Source: DATMTS01 sp035564555
Lineage (GTDB): Bacteria > Actinomycetota > Actinomycetes > Actinomycetales > Microbacteriaceae
Assembly (NCBI GenBank): GCA_035564555.1
Contig: DATMTS010000111.1
Coordinates: 1-42,995 of the forward strand
DNA: 42,995 bases
Reading direction: 5' to 3'
Below, piece after piece: positions 32,127-39,969 of this stretch. The number at the start of each line of letters is the position of its first letter. The stretch's first letter is position 1. Position numbers and translations under genes: made by a program. The notes under the pieces are model-generated. The model worked only from the letters and a program-made list of their open reading frames with translations, searched no databases and was not told the DNA's origin.

Positions 32127-33704
32127 CTAGGAACGCTCCCTCGTCTGGTGACCGGCCGGTTTCTGATCGGGGAAGGCGTCGTGGGCGCCGTGTGTGAGCG
32201 CCTCCATGAAGGTCGCGGACCAGCGTTGAACGTCATAGGTCAGCACGCGCTTTCGCAGCGCGCGCATGCGGCGGCCGCGTTCGCGCCTGGGCATCTCGAT
32301 GGCGTGTCGGATGGCGTCTTTCATTCCCTCGATATCGTGCGGGTTCACTAAGAGCGCCTGGCGTAATTCATCGGAGGCGCCGGCGAACTCGCTCAGGATG
32401 AGCACGCCGTCGTCGTCGATGCGCGTGGCGACGTACTCCTTCGCGACCAGGTTCATTCCGTCCCGCAGCGCCGTGACGAGCATCACGTCTGCCGCCAGGT
32501 AGAGCGCGACCATCTCCTCCTTCGGGTAGCCCTGGTGGAGGTAACTGATGGCCGTGTGGCTGATCGTGCTGTAGTCGCCGTTGACACGCCCCACCGTCAA
32601 CTCCACCTCGTCGCGCAGCTGACGGTAGGTGTCCACTCGCTCACGGCTAGGGCTCGCCACCTGCACCAGGGTGACGTCTTCGACTGAGAGCTTCTTCTCG
32701 GCCAGCAGCTCGCCGTAGGCCTTCAGCCGGTGCCCGATGCCCTTGGTGTAGTCGAGCCGATCCACTCCCAGCATGATCGTCTTCGGATTGCCGAGCTCCA
32801 CCCGGATCTGCTTCGCCCGCTCCTGGATATCGGGGCGGGCGGCCATCTCCTGATACGTCTTGGCATCGATCGAGATCGGGAACTGCCTGGCGAGAACGGT
32901 ACGTACCAACTCGCCGTGACGATTGCGGGTGACGTGGCGGTGCGCGCCCGCGTCGGGGTCGTCATGGACGATCGGCACCTCGATGACCGATCCGCGGGTG
33001 TCGTAACCCTTGAGCCTGCGAGCGGCACGGGCGAAATTACCGGCGTCGGCGAGCCGCTGAAAGCCGATCACGTCGGCGCCGAGCAAGCCCTCGATGATCT
33101 GCCTGCGCCACGGCAATTGCGAGAAGATGCCATATGCAGGAAAGGGAATGTGGTCGAAGAATCCGATCACCAGATCCGGCCTGGCCTCTCGCAACATCTT
33201 CGGCACCAGTTGCAGCTGATAGTCATGCACCCAGATCACGGCCCCGCGCGAAGCCGAAGCGATCGCGGCATCCGCGAATCTGCGGTTCACCTTGACGTAG
33301 GCATCCCACCACTCCCTGTGGTAGCTGGGCGGCGCGATGACATCGTGATACAGCGGCCACAGCGTGTCGTTCGAGAAGCCCTCGTAGTAGTACTCGACGT
33401 CCTGGGCGCTCAACCGCACCGGCTTGATGTCCATGCCGTCGACGGCGAAGGGCTCGAACTCGGCGTCGGCGATTCCGGCCCATCCGATCCAGATCCCGTC
33501 TTCCGACTTCATGATCGGTTCGAGCGCTGCGACGAGACCACCGGGAGACGGGCGCCAGACGGCATCCGTTCCGCTACCGGAGACGTGGTCCACCGGCAGT
33601 CTGTTCGAGACGATCACGAGGTCATACGTCTGGTCGCCCTCGCGTTGGATCGGATGTGCGTGGTCGGAAATCGCGTGCCTCCCCGGTTCTCCCCTACCCT
33701 GCAA
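32127..33704 (-). CDS. otsA: Trehalose-6-phosphate synthase
   Basis: Up to 525 residues, GT20. Key segments are VIVSNRLPVDHV, WIGWAGI, WPLYHDV, AVIWVHDYQLQLVPKMLR, GFFDHIPFPAYGIFSQLPWR, LGVDRLDYTKGIGHRLKAY and DGMNLVAKEYVA. It makes trehalose 6-phosphate from UDP/GDP-glucose and glucose 6-phosphate. The start is uncertain: the frame opens with a TTG at 33704 with no ribosome site. A strong GGGGAGG lies 6 bases before an ATT (codon 12, 33671), and a GTG occurs at codon 30. The conserved core starts at about codon 28. Confidence 0.95.
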   Translation of the reverse strand: MQGRGEPGRHAISDHAHPIQREGDQTYDLVIVSNRLPVDHVSGSGTDAVWRPSPGGLVAALEPIMKSEDGIWIGWAGIADAEFEPFAVDGMDIKPVRLSAQDVEYYYEGFSNDTLWPLYHDVIAPPSYHREWWDAYVKVNRRFADAAIASASRGAVIWVHDYQLQLVPKMLREARPDLVIGFFDHIPFPAYGIFSQLPWRRQIIEGLLGADVIGFQRLADAGNFARAARRLKGYDTRGSVIEVPIVHDDPDAGAHRHVTRNRHGELVRTVLARQFPISIDAKTYQEMAARPDIQERAKQIRVELGNPKTIMLGVDRLDYTKGIGHRLKAYGELLAEKKLSVEDVTLVQVASPSRERVDTYRQLRDEVELTVGRVNGDYSTISHTAISYLHQGYPKEEMVALYLAADVMLVTALRDGMNLVAKEYVATRIDDDGVLILSEFAGASDELRQALLVNPHDIEGMKDAIRHAIEMPRRERGRRMRALRKRVLTYDVQRWSATFMEALTHGAHDAFPDQKPAGHQTRERS

Positions 33705-33763
33705 GGCGGTGCCCCCAGGCTACCAGCGGCGATGCCGACAGGGCCGCGGGGCCCCGAGTCCGC

Positions 33764-34915
33764 TCAGCCGAATGCGGCGAGCGCCAGGGCCGCGGCCACC
33801 ACCGTCAGCGGGGCGATGATCAGCCCGAGACCGATGAACCGCGGCCACGAGACCGTCACACCCAGCCGATGCAGCCGGGCATGCCACAGCATTGTCGCCA
33901 ACGACGCCCACGGCGTGATCAGCGCTCCCGCGTTTACGCCGATCAGCACGGCGACGAGGCGCACCGGGGAACCGCCCACGGGCTCCAGCGCGAGGTAGGC
34001 GGGCAGGTTGTCGACCGCGTTCGCGCCGAGTGCGGAGAGCGTCGCCAGCCGCAGCAGCTCGAGCGGGTCGCGTCCCCGGCCGGCCACGTGGGACAGCAGG
34101 GCATCCAAGCCGAGTTGAGTCAGCGCAGCCATGCACAGGAAGAGCCCACCGGCGAACAGCAGCAACGACCATGGAATGAGACCCGGCCGCAGCGCCGACC
34201 GGCGGCGCACCGCGAACACCGCGCTCAACAGCAGCGCCGCGATCACCGCAGGAATCCACACGGGGATCCCGACGACGAGTGCCGGCAGCAGCAGGCCGAC
34301 CACGACGCCGCTCGTCCCAAACAGCACCCGATCGTCGATCGCCGGCGCCCGCGGCGCGCTGTAGCGCACGACGAGCGCTCGCCGATAAACGACGAACACC
34401 GCCGCCACCGGCACGACGATCGCGGCGATCGCCGGTGCCCAGGTGTGCCCGACGAACTCGGGCACACCACCTCTCATCGTGCCTTCAGCGAGCAGGTTGG
34501 TGAGGTTGGACACCGGCAGCAGCAACGATGCAGTGTTCGCCAGCCACACCGTCATGAGCGCGAACGGAAGCGGATTCAATCCGGCTCGCCGGGCGAGCAC
34601 GACGACGACCGGCGTCAACAGCACCGCCGTGGTATCGAGTGAGAGGAAGATCGTGCCGAGCGCGGCGAACACCGCCACGACCAGCAACAGCGCCCAGGTG
34701 CGGCCTGCTCCCCAGACCGCTGCGTGCGCGGCCAGCCAGTCGAAAAGACCGGCATCCGCGGCGAGTTCGGCCACGATGGTGATCGCAACGACGAAGAGCA
34801 GGATCGGCCAGACCCGATCCCAGACTGCCAAAGCGGCAGGCGGCGGCAGAATGCCGGCTGAGATCGCGACGACACCGACGATGAGCAGGGTCGCTCCGAT
34901 GATGGCCGTGCGCAT
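33764..34915 (-). CDS. SLC13/ArsB-like ion transporter permease
   Basis: 383 residues with about 10-11 membrane segments (for example WPILLFVVAITIVAELAADA and LIVGVVAISAGILPPPAALA). The segments FAALGTIFLSLDTTAVLLTP and LANTASLLLPVSNLTNLLAE correspond to the conserved helical hairpins of the ArsB/NhaD/SLC13 group, and the second half repeats the pattern as ANAVDNLPAYLALEP and GVNAGALITPWASLATML. It is most like ArsB-type arsenite or anion exporters, but there is no arsR or arsC nearby and the substrate is unknown. It lies 59 bases upstream of otsA on the same strand, and diverges from a small protein gene at 35002. Confidence 0.82.
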   Translation of the reverse strand: MRTAIIGATLLIVGVVAISAGILPPPAALAVWDRVWPILLFVVAITIVAELAADAGLFDWLAAHAAVWGAGRTWALLLVVAVFAALGTIFLSLDTTAVLLTPVVVVLARRAGLNPLPFALMTVWLANTASLLLPVSNLTNLLAEGTMRGGVPEFVGHTWAPAIAAIVVPVAAVFVVYRRALVVRYSAPRAPAIDDRVLFGTSGVVVGLLLPALVVGIPVWIPAVIAALLLSAVFAVRRRSALRPGLIPWSLLLFAGGLFLCMAALTQLGLDALLSHVAGRGRDPLELLRLATLSALGANAVDNLPAYLALEPVGGSPVRLVAVLIGVNAGALITPWASLATMLWHARLHRLGVTVSWPRFIGLGLIIAPLTVVAAALALAAFG

Positions 34916-35001
34916 CTGCCTCCTGTTCGGGCTTCACACTACCGTCGCGCTTCCAGCGGGAGAGCCACCGCGATAGCGTGGAGGCGGCTGACGGAGGTTC
35001 A

Positions 35002-35205
35002 ATGCGCAAATACCTGTTCAACGGCGGTGTGATCGGAGCGGTGTTCGGCCTGCTCTCGCCCGTCCAGGCGACGCGCAAGGGGCCGCGCGACTGGCGACTG
35101 GCGGTGATCTGGGGCAGCTGGGCCCTCACACTCGCCGTCGCGGTCATCACGGTGCGGGATCAGTCGAGGATCACGGCCGAGAAACAACGCGCACGCCGCA
35201 ACTGA
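35002..35205 (+). CDS. Small membrane-associated protein of unknown function
   Basis: 67 residues: MRKYLFNGGVIGAVFGLLSP, a basic stretch (QATRKGPRDWR), a membrane helix (LAVIWGSWALTLAVAVITV) and a charged tail (RDQSRITAEKQRARRN). The ATG has ACGGAGG six bases upstream, stronger evidence than its length. I do not recognise the family. TAGCGT about 25 bases upstream could be a -10. It diverges from the ArsB-like permease. Confidence 0.7.
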   Translation: MRKYLFNGGVIGAVFGLLSPVQATRKGPRDWRLAVIWGSWALTLAVAVITVRDQSRITAEKQRARRN

Positions 35206-35287
35206 GCCGTTCGGCGTGTCCCCCGATGTCGCGCCGGTTCGTGGGCGAAACTGAGTGCAACGAATCCAGCTGATGAGGAGCACTGCC

Positions 35288-35725
35288 ATGTTTGGTCGCC
35301 GGAGGCACGCCGCACCCGCCGCCGTTGCTGCCATCCCAGCCCCCCAGCTCACCGACGAGCAGATCTTCGAATTGATCCACTCGCGTTTGGCGGTGGTACT
35401 CGGCGAGCACGGCCAATGGAGTGTGTCGCGCCGGCACGACACCGACACCGATGACATCTTCCACGGCGTGCTCGCCCACTCGATCGCCGTGAGCATCACC
35501 GACGCACTGCATGAGGCGCGCGCGCGGATCGAAGCCGGCGAGACGGCATCCACGGGCGCCGTCTACGTGCCGGAGCATGCAGCGCCGCCGAAGCCCGACA
35601 GTATGGCAACAACCGATGAGCCCGCCGCTTTCACGTGGGACCCAGCGCCCATCACGATCTGGACCGATCTCAAGAAGCCCGTCACCGGGGAATTCGCGCG
35701 CGTAGACGCCAAGCTCGTCGCCTAG
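35288..35725 (+). CDS. Conserved hypothetical cytoplasmic protein
   Basis: 145 residues. The ATG at 35288 has GAGGAG upstream. The central part APQLTDEQIFELIHSRLAVV and EHGQWSVSRRHDTDTDDIFH looks folded and is followed by a helical SIAVSITDALHEARARIEAG. Two tails are proline/alanine-rich, and the end DPAPITIWTDLKKPVTGEF may bind a partner. No signal or membrane segment, no recognised catalytic motif. It ends 39 bases from the convergent G6PDH-like gene. Confidence 0.7.
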   Translation: MFGRRRHAAPAAVAAIPAPQLTDEQIFELIHSRLAVVLGEHGQWSVSRRHDTDTDDIFHGVLAHSIAVSITDALHEARARIEAGETASTGAVYVPEHAAPPKPDSMATTDEPAAFTWDPAPITIWTDLKKPVTGEFARVDAKLVA

Positions 35726-35764
35726 GCGAACTGCTCGGCGGATGATCCAGCAGCCCGACCCAGC

Positions 35765-37141
35765 TCAGTCGATGGCCGCCCAGGATGCCGGGCCCCCGGA
35801 CCCTGCCGCGTAGTCGTCGAGCGGCACCCGATTCGCGGCCCACGCCTCCAGCACCGGCGCGATGATGCGCCAACACTCCTCTGCGGTGTCGCCTCGAACC
35901 GACAGCGCAGGATCGCCGTCCAGCAGGCCCTCTAGAACTTCACCGTATGCCAGCAGTTGCCCGGGCCCGAATTCCGCCTTCAGCTCGGCTCGGCCGAGCA
36001 CATGCGGGTCGCCTGGGCCGTTGACGTTCAACTCGAGCGACATGGCATCCGGTCCGAGCAGGATGCGCAGTACCGTGGCGTGGCCCACTCCGCGCAGTCC
36101 GCCCGGAACGTGCGGGGCCGGGCGGAACGCGATCACGATCTCGCGTCTCTTCTCGCCGAGCGCCTTGCCGCTGCGAAGCGTGAACGGCACGCCCGCCCAA
36201 CGCCAGGTTTCGACCTCGAACACGACCTCGGCGAGGGTCTCGGTGTTCAGCGACGGGTCGACGCCATCCTCCTCCGTGTAGCCGGGCACGGCGTCTCCGT
36301 CGACCATCCCCGCCGTGTAACGGCCGCGCCGGCTGGCCGCCTGCGGGTCGTCGTTCAGCACTCGCGTCGCGCGCAGCACCGCTCCCTTGGCATCGCGCAG
36401 ATCTCGTTCACCGAGCGTCGCGGGCGGCTCCATCGCCACGACGGCAAGCACCTGCAGCAGGTGGCTCTGAATCATGTCCACCAGAGCGCCGGCGTGATCG
36501 TAATACCGTGCACGTCCTTCCAGAGCGAGCGTCTCGTCGTAGACGACGTCGACGGATGCAATGTGCTGCGAGCTCCACAACGGCTCGAAGATGCGATTCG
36601 CGAACCGCAGCCCGAGCAGATTGAAAACCGTCGAATTGCCGAGGAAATGATCGATCCGGTGGATCTGCTGCTCGGGAACCAGCTTCAGCACCTGCCGGTT
36701 CAGTGCGGCCGCGGTGCGCCGGTCCGTGCCGAATGGCTTCTCCAGAGCAAGTCTGGTTCCGGTGGGCAACTCGACCGTCTCCAACGCCGCGCACGCAAGC
36801 GCGGTCACGGCGGGCGGCAGCGCGAAGTAAATCGCGGGCACCCCATCGGCGAGTTCCAACAGCGCACGCAGCTCATCCGCCTTCGTCACGTTCGTTGCCC
36901 GATACGTCGTGTCAGCCAGCAAGGCCTGCACCGCGGCGCCCTCGGCCGACACCGTCGCGAACGACGCCAGCACGATCGAACGCCAATGCGCTTCTGTCCA
37001 ATCCTCGGCACCGGCACCGACCAGCCTCAATCGGCGGTCCGGCTCCTTGGTCAGAAGCTGGCCCAGCGCCGGGAGCAGCAGGCGCGAACTCAGGTCGCCG
37101 CTTGCACCCAGGATCACCAGAGTCTGCACCGATTGGCTCAT
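35765..37141 (-). CDS. Glucose-6-phosphate dehydrogenase homologue with altered substrate pocket
   Basis: 458 residues, complete G6PDH fold: NADP loop ILGASGDLSSRLLLPAL (12-26), EKPFG (134-138), substrate motif RIDHFLGNSTVFN (162-174), LRFANRIFEPLW and YYDHAGALVDMIQSHLLQ with the presumed catalytic His227. Canonical enzymes read DHYLGKE and RKL. Here Tyr becomes Phe, the phosphate-binding Lys becomes Asn, and the RKL Lys becomes Leu. The later RSGKALGEK lysines are kept. It may therefore use another sugar or a non-phosphorylated one, which is inference. Normal G6PDHs are ~490-515 residues, so this is slightly short. It starts 29 bases from the divergent GH15 gene, and TACTGT lies 6 bases upstream of its ATG (leaderless type). 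A canonical zwf probably exists elsewhere. Confidence 0.85.
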   Translation of the reverse strand: MSQSVQTLVILGASGDLSSRLLLPALGQLLTKEPDRRLRLVGAGAEDWTEAHWRSIVLASFATVSAEGAAVQALLADTTYRATNVTKADELRALLELADGVPAIYFALPPAVTALACAALETVELPTGTRLALEKPFGTDRRTAAALNRQVLKLVPEQQIHRIDHFLGNSTVFNLLGLRFANRIFEPLWSSQHIASVDVVYDETLALEGRARYYDHAGALVDMIQSHLLQVLAVVAMEPPATLGERDLRDAKGAVLRATRVLNDDPQAASRRGRYTAGMVDGDAVPGYTEEDGVDPSLNTETLAEVVFEVETWRWAGVPFTLRSGKALGEKRREIVIAFRPAPHVPGGLRGVGHATVLRILLGPDAMSLELNVNGPGDPHVLGRAELKAEFGPGQLLAYGEVLEGLLDGDPALSVRGDTAEECWRIIAPVLEAWAANRVPLDDYAAGSGGPASWAAID

Positions 37142-37147
37142 GTCGCC

Positions 37148-37153
37148 ACAGTA
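37148..37153 (-). promoter_or_regulatory. -10 box (TACTGT) of the G6PDH-like gene
   Basis: On the minus strand TACTGT is followed by GGCGAC and the ATG, the 6-base spacing of leaderless genes. It lies in a 29-base gap between divergent start codons, so its -35 region is inside the GH15 coding sequence. Confidence 0.5.
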
Positions 37154-37170
37154 CCTGCAAGGATGTGGAC

Positions 37171-38952
37171 ATGCCCCTCGCCATCGAAGATTATGCGCTG
37201 ATCAGCGACAGTTACACGGGAGCACTCGTAGGCAGGGACGGAAGCATCGACTGGATGTGCATGCCGCGCTACGACTCCCCTTCGATCTTCGGCGCCTTGC
37301 TCGGCTCGCCGGATCAGGGGCGATGGCTGCTCGCTCCTGCCGACCGGAACGCCCGGCACGAGTGGCGTTACGACGGCGACTCGTTCATTCTCGTGCACCG
37401 TTGGGTGACCGACTCCGGCGAAGTCGAGGTCATCGACTACATGCCGCACGGCGACCATCGCGCCGATCTCGTCCGACGGGTCCGCGGGGTCCGCGGAACC
37501 GTTCAGATGCATCAGGAACTGCGGATGCGCTTCGCCTACGGCAGCACGATCCCCTGGGTACGGCAACTGCCCCACGAGGAACGCCCGGCACTGCTCGCCG
37601 TCGCCGGTCCCGACGCGCTGATCGTGCGCGGGCCTGCGCTGCACCCCGACGACCATGTGCACAAGGGAGATTTCACCGTCACCGAGGGCGAATACGTCGA
37701 CACCACGCTCACCTGGTTCCCGTCGCACCGGCAACCGCCCGACCCCATCGACGCGGAACAACGTCTCGAACAGACCCAGGCGTGGTGGGCCGGCTGGGCC
37801 TCACGGTGTTCTCACGAAGGTCCGTACCGCGACGAGGTGATCCGCTCGTTGCTGGTGCTTCGCGCGCTGACGCACGAGGAAACCGGCGGCATCGTCGCGG
37901 CGGCGACGACCTCGTTGCCGGAGCAGGTACGCGGCGGGCGCAACTGGGACTACCGCTACGTGTGGCTGCGCGATGCTTCCCAGACCCTCATGGTGCTGCT
38001 ATCGCACGGCTTCGACGATGAGGTGCGGCATTGGCGGGACTGGCTGCTTCGTGCCGTCGCCGGGGATCCCGCAGACGTGCAGATCATGTATGGTCTGGCA
38101 GGCGAACGCGACCTTCCCGAGCGCGAACTCACCACTCTGCCCGGCTATCTGGGTGCGGCACCCGTTCGCATCGGCAACGGGGCCGCCGACCAGTTCCAGG
38201 CCGACGTGATCGGGGAGGTGATGATCGCGTTGCAGAGAGCCCGCGAGGCGGGCATCCGGGAGTCGAAGTATTCCTGGGCGGTTCAGCGTGCGCTCATGGG
38301 GCACCTGGAGAAGGTGTGGCAGGAGCCGGATCAGGGCATCTGGGAGATCCGGGGAACCGCGCGATCCTTCACTCATTCCCACGCGATGGTGTGGGCCGCG
38401 TTCGATCGAGCCGTGCGCGGGGTCGAGGAATTCGGGCTTCCCGGCCCGGTCGAGCGGTGGCGCGCGGCACGCGCCGACGTTCGCAAACGCATCGAGGCTG
38501 AGGGGATCGATCTCCAGAAGCAGCGATTCACCCAGTACTTCGGCGGCACGGGGTTGGATGCCGCGCTGCTGCAGTTGCCGCAGGTGGGCTTCTGCGAATT
38601 CGATGACCCACTGATGGTGAACACGGTGGCAGGACTCGAAGAGGAACTCTTCGAGGGCGGGCTGCTGATGCGCTACCGCACCGAGGGCGGCGTCGACGGA
38701 CTGCCGCCGGGTGAATTCCCGTTCCTTGCATGCTCCTTCTGGCTGGTCGAGCAGTACGCCCTCTCAGGGCGCCTGGATGATGCCGGAGCTCTCATGGACC
38801 GACTGGTCGGCTTCGCGAACGATCTTGGACTGCTCAGCGAGGAGTACGATCCCGCAGAGGGCCACCAGGCGGGCAACACCCCGCAGGCGCTGACCCACCT
38901 TGCGCTGGTACGCGCAGCGGATGCCATCACCGAGGCGCAACAGGGCTCGTAG
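37171..38952 (+). CDS. Glycoside hydrolase family 15 protein (trehalase/glucoamylase-like)
   Basis: 593 residues. An N-terminal beta-sandwich domain (MPLAIEDYALISDSYTGALV, WMCMPRYDSPSIFGALL) is followed by an (alpha/alpha)6 barrel. Barrel marks: RNWDYRYVWLRDASQT (about 257-272), VRIGNGAADQFQADVIGEVM, and DQGIWEIRGTARSFTHSHAM, whose Glu392 is the likely general acid. LLSEEYDP holds the likely general base, and NTPQALTHLALVRAADAI closes the protein. Actinobacterial GH15 proteins of this length include GH15 trehalases; others act on alpha-1,4/1,6 glucans. OtsAB lie 3.5 kb away, so trehalose is a reasonable candidate. There is no signal peptide, so it is cytoplasmic. The ATG at 37171 has AAGGAT upstream. 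Confidence 0.92.
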   Translation: MPLAIEDYALISDSYTGALVGRDGSIDWMCMPRYDSPSIFGALLGSPDQGRWLLAPADRNARHEWRYDGDSFILVHRWVTDSGEVEVIDYMPHGDHRADLVRRVRGVRGTVQMHQELRMRFAYGSTIPWVRQLPHEERPALLAVAGPDALIVRGPALHPDDHVHKGDFTVTEGEYVDTTLTWFPSHRQPPDPIDAEQRLEQTQAWWAGWASRCSHEGPYRDEVIRSLLVLRALTHEETGGIVAAATTSLPEQVRGGRNWDYRYVWLRDASQTLMVLLSHGFDDEVRHWRDWLLRAVAGDPADVQIMYGLAGERDLPERELTTLPGYLGAAPVRIGNGAADQFQADVIGEVMIALQRAREAGIRESKYSWAVQRALMGHLEKVWQEPDQGIWEIRGTARSFTHSHAMVWAAFDRAVRGVEEFGLPGPVERWRAARADVRKRIEAEGIDLQKQRFTQYFGGTGLDAALLQLPQVGFCEFDDPLMVNTVAGLEEELFEGGLLMRYRTEGGVDGLPPGEFPFLACSFWLVEQYALSGRLDDAGALMDRLVGFANDLGLLSEEYDPAEGHQAGNTPQALTHLALVRAADAITEAQQGS

Positions 38953-39098
38953 GCCTCGCCCGTCGCGAACAAAGCAGGTTATCCCCGCGGGCGTGCGCCG
39001 ACAACCCCTTCCCAACGGACTCGGTCGATCGCAGACTCGCCGGAGAGAAATCGAATCCCCTGATCATCATCTTCAGGCAGAAGGGCTGTGATCGGAAA

Positions 39099-39452
39099 GT
39101 GAAGCGCATCCTGTATGCCAGCGGCAGCTTCCTCACGGATGATGCCATCGCCGACGCGATCATGGACTACGCCAGCGTCTTGGCCATAGTCGAGTCCGCA
39201 GACGTCATCAACTGCCACGGAGCCGACCAGAACGGCGACGTCCAGCAGATCCAGCTCCTCTTGGGCCCAGCCAGTCAGATCCTCGCAATGGCCACTCAGG
39301 AGCCGCACATCGAAATGAACGCGCACGAGACGGTGGCCGATCTGCGTGAGCGGGCGCGCCGCCGCTTGCCCAGCTCGGACGACGTCGGCGATCCCGGCAC
39401 CTCCCGGGGCGCCGAGAGCGACGCGAAAAGCACCTCGCACGAGCCGGATTAG
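39099..39452 (+). CDS. Conserved hypothetical protein of Microbacteriaceae type
   Basis: 117 residues starting at a GTG: KRILYASGSFLTDDAIADAI, then MDYASVLAIVESADVINCHG and LLLGPASQILAM, a pattern I recognise as a short conserved family in this bacterial family, without known function. The C-terminal 30 residues are acidic and serine-rich, probably disordered. TGTGAT ends 6 bases before the GTG and may be a -10, but its second base departs from the TANNNT form. Followed after 24 bases by the DUF7882-like gene, probably co-transcribed. Confidence 0.75.
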   Translation: MKRILYASGSFLTDDAIADAIMDYASVLAIVESADVINCHGADQNGDVQQIQLLLGPASQILAMATQEPHIEMNAHETVADLRERARRRLPSSDDVGDPGTSRGAESDAKSTSHEPD

Positions 39453-39476
39453 GCCGTTCGGAAGGAGGCAGCTCGA

Positions 39477-39806
39477 ATGGGAACCATGGCGCACGGGAAC
39501 ATCTCGGTGGACTTCGAGGACAGACTCCTCTCTCATCTCCAGATCGTCATCGTGCAGCGATTCCGGCGCAACGAATCGCTGATCATCTCCTGGCTCGACG
39601 CGATGTCGGTAGGCGACGGCAGGAGTTCGATGTGGATGACGCCCACATTGCCGGTGTACTTCAAGTTCGCAGGCTCGCGTGTGCCCGCCATCGACCGGCA
39701 CTGGCTCGACCAACTGACCCAGTCCGCCTCCAGCTCAACAGGCCTGATCCTCACCGGCCCGGAAGGCGACCTGGCCAGGTCACTCGGGTCGGTGCGCCTC
39801 GGCTGA
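39477..39806 (+). CDS. DUF7882-like small protein
   Basis: 109 residues. SVDFEDRLLSHLQIVIVQRF, RRNESLIISWLDAMSVGDGR and SSMWMTPTLPVYFKFAGSR match the pattern of a roughly 100-residue family common in Microbacteriaceae, often mis-annotated as ATP-dependent DNA ligase; it has no ligase motifs. Function unknown. The ATG at 39477 has a strong GGAAGGAGG site at ideal distance. It forms a pair with the preceding small gene. Confidence 0.8.
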   Translation: MGTMAHGNISVDFEDRLLSHLQIVIVQRFRRNESLIISWLDAMSVGDGRSSMWMTPTLPVYFKFAGSRVPAIDRHWLDQLTQSASSSTGLILTGPEGDLARSLGSVRLG

Positions 39807-39824
39807 ACGCGGGTCTCGAGAGGG

Positions 39825-39851
39825 GTGCGCCCCCCGGGACTTGAACCTGGA
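39825..39851 (-). other. tRNA-like 3' fragment (T arm and acceptor)
   Basis: On the minus strand CCAGG-TTCAAGT-CCCGG is followed by GGGGCGC and ACC, i.e. a T arm (with one A-C mismatch), acceptor strand and discriminator. The 5' half of a tRNA is absent. It directly abuts the GH15 remnant, so it may be the duplicated 3' end left by an integration event. Isotype not determined. Confidence 0.5.
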
Positions 39852-39959
39852 TACGGGCCGCCTGAGGAGGCCAACAAGCTCGACACGCCGCGGACTCTGT
39901 CCTATCTCGCGCTGGTGCGCGCCGCCGACGCGATCACCGCCGCCGAACAGGCGGCGTGA
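39852..39959 (+). pseudogene. 3' remnant of a second GH15 gene
   Basis: Read in frame to the TGA at 39957 this gives YGPPEEANKLDTPRTLSY then LALVRAADAITAAEQAA. It aligns without gaps to the end of the intact GH15 at 38952 (YDPAEGHQAGNTPQALTH, LALVRAADAITEAQQGS). About 35 codons survive, starting just after the SEE of the catalytic-base motif, and there is no start codon or ribosome site. The base-level difference from the local gene is large, so it is an old paralogue rather than a fresh copy. Confidence 0.75.
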
Positions 39960-39969
39960 CCGGTCGGCG

